Shown here: positions 7,992-16,150 of the stretch, one piece after another
Layout: each line of letters begins with the position of its first letter
Numbering within the stretch: the stretch's first letter is position 1
From: Aphanomyces cochlioides
Taxonomy: Eukaryota; Oomycota; Saprolegniomycetes; Saprolegniales; Verrucalvaceae
Length of the DNA stretch: 64,000 nucleotides
Reading direction: 5' to 3'
NCBI GenBank assembly: GCA_019828595.1
Contig: JAHQRK010000001.1
Coordinates: forward strand, 3,100,001-3,164,000
Position numbers and translations under genes: made by a program
Notes under the pieces: generated by a model
The model's database searches: none
What the model saw: only the letters and a program-made list of their open reading frames with translations
What the model was told of the DNA's origin: nothing

Positions 7992-10049
7992 CTAACTACC
8001 ACTCACATTCGCTTTTCGCATCAAGTTGACAATCGATTTCCAAGACAATTGACATCTTCGACGACTGCGCTGCATCGGAGTCACTTCGTCCACGTGGATC
8101 GCGTCACTGCAGTGCAAGTACATATCGTGGGCCTCCTTTTCTGTTGGTTTGGACTTGAATACACCCGTCCGTCGAGCTTTGTCAGCAATTGGTTTCATCA
8201 AGTAGTTCAGGTCACTCATGCGTTTTCTGGCATTGCGACTTGGTAGGTCTCTGGTGCGGATGAGGCGCAGTGGGGGCAGTCTATTCGCTTGATTGCCACA
8301 CATGTAAAGTATCCACATCTGGTAAGCTGTCCCATTCGGCACGATAAAGTTTGAAGGCACGGTAGGGTAGAGAAGCTCGCAATCGACGGGCTGTGAATCA
8401 TTTGGGGTTGGAGGCTCGTCAGCATTGTGCTGTCTTAAAGCACCAGATGACTGTAAGCACGCATTAACTACCCTTTCAATGCCATTGTAGGTAACAGATG
8501 AGCCAATGTCGTTTGCATTTTGCTCACCAACATGGATGCTTCGAATGATTTCGCCTTTGGCCGACTCAAGAGCTGTCATTGTTGCTTTCACGTGGTCCAG
8601 CACAGTCGTGAGCTCTGACAAAATTGCCACATGCGGGGGAATTCCAGTGGGACGAATGTTCGAGCATAGATTGTAGTTGCCACATGACACAAGGGATTTT
8701 AATCGATCGACCAATTGAATATTCATGAAAAGCGGAGTGCTCAACAAGGGATGCTCAAGTGATAGGACTGATTTCAAATAATCATAATGGAACACAAGTG
8801 ATGTAAGTGCAAACTCTTGAATGTATCTGAGGCCAAGAGGTGCACCAGGAAACATTAGCTCAATACATTCACTGATGAATTCCGATCCTGCTGTAAACGA
8901 TGGGGGCAAAATTGCAAAATCGGCTGACGATATGGGCAAACCAGAAACTGTGCGACCAACATACATATCGCCAGCACCTTCATATCGTATATATGTATTT
9001 TGAATTCCACCCATAGACCAACCAGCTCGAAGGTGGACTGCAGAAGAAGGGGGGCACGCTGTAGACCCAGACGAGCAATAAGTTGCAGCACCTTTGCGCA
9101 GAGAATGTGTACCAATATCATTCGCGTCCAAGCCACGTCTCTCTAATTCACACACCACGCTTGAATCGTCAAGCAGTGTGCTCAAGACTTTGCGAAATCT
9201 GTCATATTGCTTTCCACCGTGAAAAAGAAGGTCGGAAGCTCCATCAAACTGAAAGCAACTCCAATATATACCCAAGGCCAAAATAGGGCATACACAGGGA
9301 CAAAGTGGGTTAGCGTAGATATGTCTGGGGTCCCGTGGACGGTCACCAGACTGGTCATTTTTCATATGAGCAAAATACACGCAAAGGGCATCACCAGACC
9401 ATTCCATATGACCAAAACGTATCCCAAATGCATTCGAGGCTCTACACATTAGGTTCCAAGCAATAACCATGTACGTTCGGGCAAATATTGTGTCTTTTCT
9501 AGAGCGGCGCAACAAGTTTTCACAAAGATATTCGTACAGCTCATAAGGCATAGGAGATTTCCCGATTTTGATCTTCTCATGGCCATTGGAAATACTGCTA
9601 GCAATGGTTCGTTTAAATCCTTTGAAGTAGTTTGCCAATTCAGTTGATAGAGTTGTTGACATGATAGAACCATATTCACGGAACAAATTGAAGAGGCCAG
9701 AACGGTGGGTGTTTAAAGACGAGTAGCTCAAGCTAGAGCCGTCGCTCTTCTTAAGAGTTAAGAGCCACGCAACAAAGTCGGTCGCTTCCAATCGATCAAA
9801 ATAAATGAGCTGGATGCTACGTGGAACCAGAATCGACTTCACTTTGGCTCTGAGCTCGAGCTCAGAGAGCTGCATATCGCCAACTGCATCAGAGAATTCA
9901 ACTGTAATCAAGTGCGGCTCGTTCAGCACAGCCCAAGTAATAAAGCGAGAGTAAGATTGCATGTAAATTGACCGAGAGCTTCTCGACACCGTGTTTGCCC
10001 GAATTTCGTTTGCTCTTTGGCGCAAGTCGTCCAAACTCTCAGACTCCAT
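7992..10049 (-). CDS. Crypton-like tyrosine recombinase, full length
   Basis: 685 aa in one uninterrupted exon. The tyrosine-recombinase catalytic set is visible: Arg in WNLMCRASNAF, Lys in AHMKNDQSGD, HxxR in GTHSLRKGAATY, Trp in GWSMGG and the nucleophile Tyr in NTYIRYEGAGD. The N-terminal 150 residues resemble a SAM-like core-binding domain (RSIYMQSYSRFITW). The C-terminal part (YQMWILYMCGN...PPLRLIRTRDLPSR) has the look of a GCR1_C-type DNA-binding domain, as in Cryptons; that part is inference. Cryptons are DNA transposons known from oomycetes and fungi that move through a circular intermediate and lack terminal inverted repeats, so the ends cannot be fixed here. All catalytic residues are intact. 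It lies 136 bp from the 2H gene, tail towards it. Confidence 0.85.
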   Translation of the reverse strand: MESESLDDLRQRANEIRANTVSRSSRSIYMQSYSRFITWAVLNEPHLITVEFSDAVGDMQLSELELRAKVKSILVPRSIQLIYFDRLEATDFVAWLLTLKKSDGSSLSYSSLNTHRSGLFNLFREYGSIMSTTLSTELANYFKGFKRTIASSISNGHEKIKIGKSPMPYELYEYLCENLLRRSRKDTIFARTYMVIAWNLMCRASNAFGIRFGHMEWSGDALCVYFAHMKNDQSGDRPRDPRHIYANPLCPCVCPILALGIYWSCFQFDGASDLLFHGGKQYDRFRKVLSTLLDDSSVVCELERRGLDANDIGTHSLRKGAATYCSSGSTACPPSSAVHLRAGWSMGGIQNTYIRYEGAGDMYVGRTVSGLPISSADFAILPPSFTAGSEFISECIELMFPGAPLGLRYIQEFALTSLVFHYDYLKSVLSLEHPLLSTPLFMNIQLVDRLKSLVSCGNYNLCSNIRPTGIPPHVAILSELTTVLDHVKATMTALESAKGEIIRSIHVGEQNANDIGSSVTYNGIERVVNACLQSSGALRQHNADEPPTPNDSQPVDCELLYPTVPSNFIVPNGTAYQMWILYMCGNQANRLPPLRLIRTRDLPSRNARKRMSDLNYLMKPIADKARRTGVFKSKPTEKEAHDMYLHCSDAIHVDEVTPMQRSRRRCQLSWKSIVNLMRKANVSGS

Positions 10050-10511
10050 TTTGTTGGATTGTGGCCCACAAAATCGCGAAAGATGCCGATTTCTTCGAAG
10101 TCACAGGGGGGAAGTCAGTGAGAAAAAAGGTGATAGTTGAATTAATGGGACGAATTGTCCCACAAAACCTCTGAAACTGAATGATTCGTCCCAAATATTC
10201 CGGAGAATGAATATAGCGCTGCCATGAAGATGGAAGGCGACATTCCGCCGCTCGTCGCCAACTTGACGATGCTGTTGCTTTACTAATCCTATTGGACTTT
10301 GCATTTTTTAGTCATCCAACATGGATGAAACGCGCTGAGAAGTGCATCCTGGTTAGCAATCACGTGGGAGACCACGCCAAGCATCTCATGGAAACGACGC
10401 GAGGTGCATCTTCCAAGTTAGCAATCGATGACTAAAAATATCTGGCATGTCGTCTGAGGTTGTGCCCGTGGCTGCAGTGTTGCAGTGCGCTGTCATTTTG
10501 AAATTTGCATC
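10050..10511. other. Intergenic stretch with short inverted and direct repeats
   Basis: No gene seen. A 12-bp inverted pair (ttttttagtcatc near 10305 and gatgactaaaaat near 10427) encloses two imperfect direct copies of a gtgcatc...tagcaatc block (about 10341-10368 and 10401-10427). This might be a small remnant of a mobile element. The region holds the start regions of the recombinase (minus) and the GST (plus). Confidence 0.3.
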
Positions 10512-11274
10512 ATGACGATCGAAGCGACGCCGTTTGAATCCTACAGCGACGACCAGCTTGCAAGTTTCAAGCAGCGCGATGGAAAGCTCCACTTGTTCAA
10601 TCATTTCAAGTGTCCGTTTGGCCACCGCGCGCTTTGGACAGCCGTCGAATCGAGCGCGCCGTTCGAGTTGATCAACGTCGACCTCGGGAATGTGCCACCA
10701 GCGTACATGGACAACTTCAATCGATATGGCACGGCGCCTTTCCTCCTCTCGAATGGCTTTCCCATCTACGAGTCGGCTATCATTGCGCAGTACTTGGACG
10801 CCAAGTTTGGCCATGACGACCTCTTTCTTCGAGATCGCCCCGAGGAAGCAACGTTGGCGCAACTCGCCGCGGCGAAATTTGAAAGCGGGCCGTTCTATCG
10901 CATGCTTCGCACTGGAAGCGTACGAAGTCGACCTCGACAACAAGGGTGGGCTCACATTGTCGTAGGAGGAAAGCGCCGCCGACTTGAAGGAAATGCTCGA
11001 TGAAGTGGAGAAGATTTACCGCGAACATGCAGCCGAGTATCGCTCGCTAGGACCATATTTGCTTGGCGACAAGCTCAGCAGCGCCGAGATCCTCACCGTG
11101 CCATTTCTCTTTCGCTTTGAGATTTTGTTGAAACACTACCGCAACCACGACCTTCTTGATGGCTATCCGTTGCTCACTGCGGTGCTCAAGGCTGCGAAAG
11201 TTCGCCCTGCTTTCCAAGACACCATCCGAGAGCCTCAGTTCTACATTGATGCCTTTGCTTCGTACGTCGACTAA
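10512..11274 (+). CDS. Glutathione S-transferase (omega-like), two exons
   Basis: Exons 10512-10919 and 10966-11274, 238 aa. The 46-nt intron (gtacga...gtcgtag) joins two frames that are otherwise open and restores the C-terminal helical domain (EESAADLKEMLDEVEK). The N-terminal thioredoxin fold carries CPFGHRALW, a Cys active site as in omega-class enzymes rather than Tyr or Ser, followed by the glutathione-binding APFLLSNGFPIYESAIIAQYL (cis-Pro, ES). Omega GSTs act as thiol transferases or dehydroascorbate reductases in the cytosol; the substrate here is not deducible. The start at 10512 (MTIEATPF) is preferred over 10485 because it begins just before the conserved domain. An alternative reading without splicing would need two frameshifts. 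Confidence 0.85.
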
Positions 11275-11708
11275 CACCAGCCTTTAAACACTCCTAAAGA
11301 TGTGTTGCATTCCTCTCGACTGCCTTGTCGCCGACCGCCAAAGACACCAAGTGTCCACTCTCTGTCGATGACAATGGCTGGAAAGAACAACCTTTTGGGC
11401 CGTGGGCTGCTTGCCAAGGTGAGCCTCCAAGTTCCAGCAAGTTCCAGCTTGGAGCGGCTGCAGTCGCTAGGCCTCTCCATCGAATGCGTGCTTTTCCACG
11501 CCGTCTCTGACGTCATTTCCATCGACCTGTGTACTCACTGCGGCATGTAACATGCAACGTGGCGTCCAAGGTGTCATTTCCAGTGATTTTTGGCAAGATT
11601 TCAACGACCGAGCTCTGTGTGCGTGCCACGTCATCAGAGAAATTGAACATTTTTAAAATAATATCTTGATAAATGTATTGTGCGTTGTGAAATTAAATAC
11701 GTGTAGAG

Positions 11709-11731
11709 ATATCCGGAATTTATCCGGATTA
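11709..11731. promoter_or_regulatory. Two TATCCGGA elements upstream of the PH-like gene
   Basis: atatccgga (11709-11717) and tatccggatta (11721-11731) lie 32-54 bp before the ATG at 11763. The same element recurs before other genes in the window. Confidence 0.55.
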
Positions 11732-11762
11732 TCTTTGTGAACAACTGAAATCTGGACAAAGC

Positions 11763-12344
11763 ATGGGGAATCTCAACTGCTTGGACCAATGCCAAGCGAT
11801 ACGAGAGCACGACGAGCGTGCAAAGTTTCTCCAAGCGGGAGGCGTCTTCTCGAGGAAGAAATACACATTTGGACTCCATACCAGCACGGAATCGATCCAC
11901 TTGCAGCTCCACGCCGACTCGGATGAAATTCTCCTCTGGACGTCGGACAAGCAGCCCGACGATGCAAAGCCCAACGAAATCGAAGTCGGCAGTATTAAAT
12001 CGGTGCTTCCGAGTGGACCGACAGGGTTTCAAATCTACTCTATGCAAGGCGAAGTTCTCCTTGAACTTGAAGCCGAAACAGCCGAAATGCGCTCGGAGTG
12101 GGTCACAGCGTTGCAATGGATCTGTGAAGAGGTGCGCAAGAACCAAGAAATCAACGGCACTGCCAAACACCCGGTGTCGTCGAGCCTCAAGCAAATGGTG
12201 AAAGAGCAAGCCAACAAGCAGGCATACTGGATGAAGCGACAGCAAGAGCTCAAGCAACGGGAGAAGGAAGCGGAAGAACGAAAGAAGAAAGTTGGAGCAG
12301 TCGGCATGAAGTACACTGCGATAGCCATGGCCAACCGAACTTAA
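11763..12344 (+). CDS. Small PH-like protein with myristoylation-type N-terminus
   Basis: 193 aa, one exon. The start MGNLNCLDQC has Gly2 in a good N-myristoylation context and Cys6/Cys10 as possible palmitoylation sites, so membrane attachment is likely (inference). Residues about 18-125 look like a PH domain: KFLQAGGVFSRKKYTFG (first strands), ILLWTSDKQ, and a terminal helix with the invariant Trp in MRSEWVTALQWICEE. The tail (about 145-180) is a charged helix rich in Lys, Gln and Glu (KRQQELKQREKEAEERKKK). A membrane adaptor role is plausible, but no partner is visible. It ends 85 bp before the PX gene on the same strand. Confidence 0.75.
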   Translation: MGNLNCLDQCQAIREHDERAKFLQAGGVFSRKKYTFGLHTSTESIHLQLHADSDEILLWTSDKQPDDAKPNEIEVGSIKSVLPSGPTGFQIYSMQGEVLLELEAETAEMRSEWVTALQWICEEVRKNQEINGTAKHPVSSSLKQMVKEQANKQAYWMKRQQELKQREKEAEERKKKVGAVGMKYTAIAMANRT

Positions 12345-12429
12345 TATATATTGCCTTCTCTCGGAATACGGGGACGAGGCGCTGACTGCCCAACGGTCTG
12401 TTCAACTCCAAGTGTCATTTCCAATTTCG

Positions 12430-13358
12430 ATGATTCCAGGATTAGACGTCGCCGTGGCCACCGTTGAGAAGATCCCCGCCCAGGGGCTTCACATGCCCTA
12501 CGTGGTACGACATGTGACCTATCGATGCGTCTAAGCTGTTGCCGACAGGAATTTGAAGTCGAGCGAATGTATCGCAGCGACTATCATAGCTGGAAGTGCC
12601 GCTTTTCCGATTTCTGTACGTTGGCAGACGAGGTAGGCAAAAGAATTGAAGGCACATGAATGGATGGGATGGCGACGTAGCTCAAGAAGTCGCATGACTT
12701 GGACAATATCAAAGCTCATTTCCCCCCAAAGACTATGCAAATACCGTACGTGTTGCCGTCGGATGCCAAGTTGGAAGAGCGCCGCGCTATGGTAAGGTTT
12801 GCTTCGCTGCGATTTGCTCATGTCTTCTAGTTGGACTTGTTTTTGAAGGCTCTGCCACACACCGACTTGTCCCCCGAAGGACACCACGCCGTGCGAGCGT
12901 TTCTCAAGTTGGATTCTGTGCATTTGGAACCACCAAGTCAAGGAGGACTGGTTTCAGTTCCACCACGCGATGAGAAAACTGCCTCCGAGCCAACTCCCGA
13001 GGATGAGCCGCAAACGACTGCCTCAAAAAGCGCAGTGGACGCTGAACATGAATCGATTGAGGAATTGATGACCAAGGCGACCATTGCAGACACGGAAGCA
13101 TCGTCAAAGGAGCCTGAAACGAAAGGAATGAAGTTGAAATCCGAGGCCTCAGCAACAGCCAAGCCAGCGGACGAGAAACCTGAAGTGCCGTTGAAGACTG
13201 AGGTCCATGAGGAATCAACCGACTCCAAGTCGAACGACGACGATGCGAAGTCGACGTCAAAGAGCGAATCTGGAGGTAGTTTGGTCGAGTCGGCCAAAGA
13301 GCGATTGGAGGCCGCGGGCGAAATGGTGGCGAATGCGTTTGGCATGGGCTCCAAATAG
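12430..13358 (+). CDS. PX-domain protein with acidic/charged tail, four exons
   Basis: Exons 12430-12504, 12549-12632, 12681-12791 and 12831-13358, all phase 0, with introns of 44, 48 and 39 nt; 265 aa. Residues about 15-120 read as a PX (phox) domain: an Arg/Tyr-containing strand (EVERMYRSDYHSWKCRFSDF), the proline-rich loop FPPKTM, then LEERRAMLDLFLKAL and a terminal helix. PX domains bind phosphoinositides, usually PI3P on endosomes, so an endosomal sorting role is inferred. The rest is low-complexity, rich in Glu, Ser, Lys and Asp and probably disordered, ending in a short amphipathic segment (AKERLEAAGEMVANAFGMG). The product of exon 1 is short and its start is less certain than the rest. 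Confidence 0.8.
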
Positions 13359-13688
13359 CTCTACGCAGTGCCGCTATGAACTTTGACTTTGCTTTTGATC
13401 TATCAGTAGAGTAACAATCCATGTTGCATTTCCTCTCGGTCGTCTTGGAATTTGAAATGGAGGATGCCAAGACCTACTCTGTACTTGGAATGTCGAGCTC
13501 TATACGGCGATGTTGCCTAGACGACGCTAGCAGCATCACAAGTCTCGTCTTAAGGAGGAATTCATTGTGGTCGTCCATGTCTTGGCGTCGTCGGGTCGAA
13601 AATGGACGAAATTTGGTCAGAGAATGATGGTCTTGCAAATTCAAAATGGACTCTTCGGTCATTTTTCAATTTTCCACGTCGAGTCAAG

Positions 13689-14683
13689 ATGGACGCAGTG
13701 GATGTCAATGCCGCGATGTTCTTTGCCGCCCTTGATGCTCTCCAAGCGGTTGCAGTCCAGCCAGAAGGCAAAACGGCGGCGACTATTGATGAACCAAGTC
13801 CTGAACAGTGCATTGTCAACATGATCGTGCCGACGTCGTCGGTCCATGAAGTCCTTCGACTTGCACAAAAGATCAAAGCGTCTCTGAAAGACGACAGTAG
13901 CAGCATAGGAAACCAACACAGTAATCTCGCTAGTACTAAACGCAAGCGTCTCGAGCCGCAAATCGTCTGTGACGAGTGTGGCAATCGGGATCATGGTCAT
14001 TTAGTTACTGATGATATCCACGGGACACGATTTGTACCGGAATGGATGGTCAAGGATGCGGCAATGTTGTTCAGGACCACGCCTTGTTCGATGGCAATGC
14101 GTATCGCTGCTTTGAAGGCGAAGAGGATCGATCGCATCACGGCCCAGCCCCGAATCTTCTCCTCTCCGCGCAACATCACTTCAAAACGATCATCTCGACT
14201 GAAGCAGCGACTTGAGCGTCGTTGCGCCGCGTCATCGACAACGTCGAGCTCAACTTGAGTCAAATGGGTCGAGATGAGCGCCGAACTCGAGAAGGCTACA
14301 AAGATCAAATGATTCTCCAAGCCATTCGTCTCATCGACCATACTGGTGATGGATTAAACCTCCATGCGCTTGTGTGCGCCAGAGCCAAGGAAACGTTTGC
14401 AGAATTTCGTCGAGCTCGCGAGAACGTGACAAAGTTTGAAGCGACTGTCGCTGCGTGCCTCGTGGATGCTTTCCGTGCCACTCGGACGGAAATGGCCGTG
14501 GTGCAACGCTTGACCAATGAACGTGTTGACGATTCTGTGCTGCATCCTTACGCGTGCCCACACTGCTTGGAGCGTTTCAATGCCAGACGTGGCTTGCAAT
14601 TCCATGCGTGCAGCTTGGCCCCAAGCCAAGTTGACTGGACTGAGAGAAATTCCATCGCAAAGCGACAGCGTTTGACTGTGTGA
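13689..14683 (+). pseudogene. TFIIB-family-like gene with C-terminal C2HC finger, broken by a frameshift and a stop
   Basis: The reading starts at 13689 (or 13602). Near 13968 it shows CDECG then LVTDD, the first half of a TFIIB zinc ribbon. The second half (GCGNVVQD, then YRCFEGEED and a B-reader-like stretch) is in another frame from about 14031, and no GT...AG pair could splice the two. That frame meets a TGA at 14213-14215, then continues in the same frame into one cyclin-like repeat (RTREGYKDQM...FAEFRRARENV...AACLVDAF) and ends with CPHCLERFNARRGLQFHAC, a C2HC finger. TFIIB relatives recruit RNA polymerase; a C-terminal finger on such a protein is unusual. With two lesions it is probably a pseudogene, unless the assembly has errors here. 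Confidence 0.7.
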
Positions 14684-14686
14684 ACG

Positions 14687-15226
14687 CTTCGCACTGTCGT
14701 CAGACTTAGATAAAATACTACGTAGTAGATTCAACGCCAGATATGATTTTGAAACAAGTCGCGGACTGGACAAACATCTCTGCACCGTCTTCGTCCAGTG
14801 TCATTCAACAACACTGTAGAGTGACTTGATCCGTCATTTTCGTTCTTGTCGTTCTCCTTTTCAGCATTTTCAATTCCACATGGTCTTATCGTAGGTGAGA
14901 GTTCGATGGAGCTACGACGACAATCCGTTGCCGCCACGAATGCCATCGGACAACTCCGCTTCTTCGTGTCTAGTAACCGACCAACATGCTAGCTCATGGT
15001 TAATCAATTGCGTGCGTTTGATGTCTTTCCAAGCTCACACTTCAGCTGATTTGCTCGTCGGCTTTCGATCTACTCATCTCGGCGGTTCATGGAGTCTCTC
15101 TGAAAGTACACATTACTATCCTTGGGCTCTGCTTGTCCATACGTAGCGATCTTCCAGCATTAGAAAGTGCGTTGCAAGAAGCATGGTTATGTTTGTGGTT
15201 GTACGGTTTCGTGAAAACGATGGATT
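14687..15226. other. Intergenic stretch, no gene seen
   Basis: 540 bp between the TFIIB-like pseudogene and 2H copy 2. Open frames here are short and show no recognisable domain in any frame. Confidence 0.4.
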
Positions 15227-15252
15227 TCCGGATATAGTTTATTTTATCCGGA
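15227..15252. promoter_or_regulatory. Inverted TCCGGATA / TATCCGGA pair upstream of 2H copy 2
   Basis: tccggata (15227-15234) and tatccgga (15245-15252) form an inverted pair 10 bp apart, 13-38 bp before the ATG at 15265. This is the same element as at 11709, 26568, 41685 and 60994. Confidence 0.6.
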
Positions 15253-15264
15253 GGCGAATTGTCC

Positions 15265-15972
15265 ATGAGTCGAGCCGCGTTGCCATCACACCTCGCGCAC
15301 AAGTCGGCGCTCGCGGTTGTCTTGGCCGAAGAGGAATCCTCTCTGGCATATCGTGTTATCCAAGGCGTCAGACAAGCTCATGATAAAAGCTACCACCGCT
15401 GGCCGCCCCATATCAATCTCCTCTACCCATTTCTAGCCCGACCCAGCAGTCAAATCGATGACATTCTTGCACGCATTACCGACGCAGTTGGGGACTTACC
15501 AGCGTTTCCAGCAACATTTTCAGAGTTGAACTACTTTACGCACTCGAAGAAAAGCGCAACTCTCTTCCTGGAACCTGATGCTGCCTCGACAGCGTCGAAA
15601 CTGAAACAACTGCAAGCTGCACTGGAGGATGCCTTTCCAGAATGCAACCACGACACGCGGCCATTCGTGCCGCATCTCACATTAGGCCAAGCAAGTGGCG
15701 GACAGGCAGTCCAATCCCTCGCTCACCTGGTCGATGTCTCTTTTCAAGACGAAATAGCACCAGCCGCTCCGGCTGACGACACTGAGGATTTGTTCGACGA
15801 GTTGACCAACTCGATTGCATTCCACAAGCCCAGCGGCAGCGACCCGTTTGGCAAGCAAGTAGATCGTGCGACTCCTTGGATTCTCCAGTGGACGATCCGT
15901 CGCGTCGTCGTCCTCGAGCGCCAAGGCTTTGAAGATCCATTTGAAATCGTCGGTCAAGTTGATCTCAAGTGA
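15265..15972 (+). CDS. 2H phosphoesterase family protein, copy 2
   Basis: 235 aa, one exon. It is a close paralogue of the protein at 7256, sharing HLAHKSALAVVL, RWPPHINLLYPFL and RPFVPHLTLGQ, so both His motifs are present. It carries an extra acidic loop of about 35 residues (DDTEDLFDELTNS region) before the final strand that copy 1 lacks. The start at 15265 is the first ATG giving the shared N-terminus. Its gene runs convergently with the Argonaute gene, leaving 178 bp between stops. The two copies lie 7.4 kb apart in the same orientation, so they could be an old tandem duplication pulled apart by later insertions. Confidence 0.85.
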   Translation: MSRAALPSHLAHKSALAVVLAEEESSLAYRVIQGVRQAHDKSYHRWPPHINLLYPFLARPSSQIDDILARITDAVGDLPAFPATFSELNYFTHSKKSATLFLEPDAASTASKLKQLQAALEDAFPECNHDTRPFVPHLTLGQASGGQAVQSLAHLVDVSFQDEIAPAAPADDTEDLFDELTNSIAFHKPSGSDPFGKQVDRATPWILQWTIRRVVVLERQGFEDPFEIVGQVDLK

Positions 15973-16150
15973 AGTTTGCTTTGAGGATGCGGCGCTGTGC
16001 TCTAGCGACAAAGTTAATGAAAGCCATGGAGGCAGTCATGAAGAACTCGTCTCCGCTTCATGCTTGCTAAGACATGCCCGTGGCGAAGAATGAAATCATG
16101 TACGTGTTCATCTTAAATCCCACAATATGCAGCATGCTCTCTTGGATCCC

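Noticed and set aside
10690..10965. Alternative frame in GST reading FALEAYEVDLDNK
   Set aside because: It looks protein-like, but using it needs two frameshifts, while one 46-nt intron explains the gene.
11302..11550. 82-codon plus frame after the GST gene
   Set aside because: No domain; overlaps an equally long minus-strand frame; probably 3' UTR and spacer.
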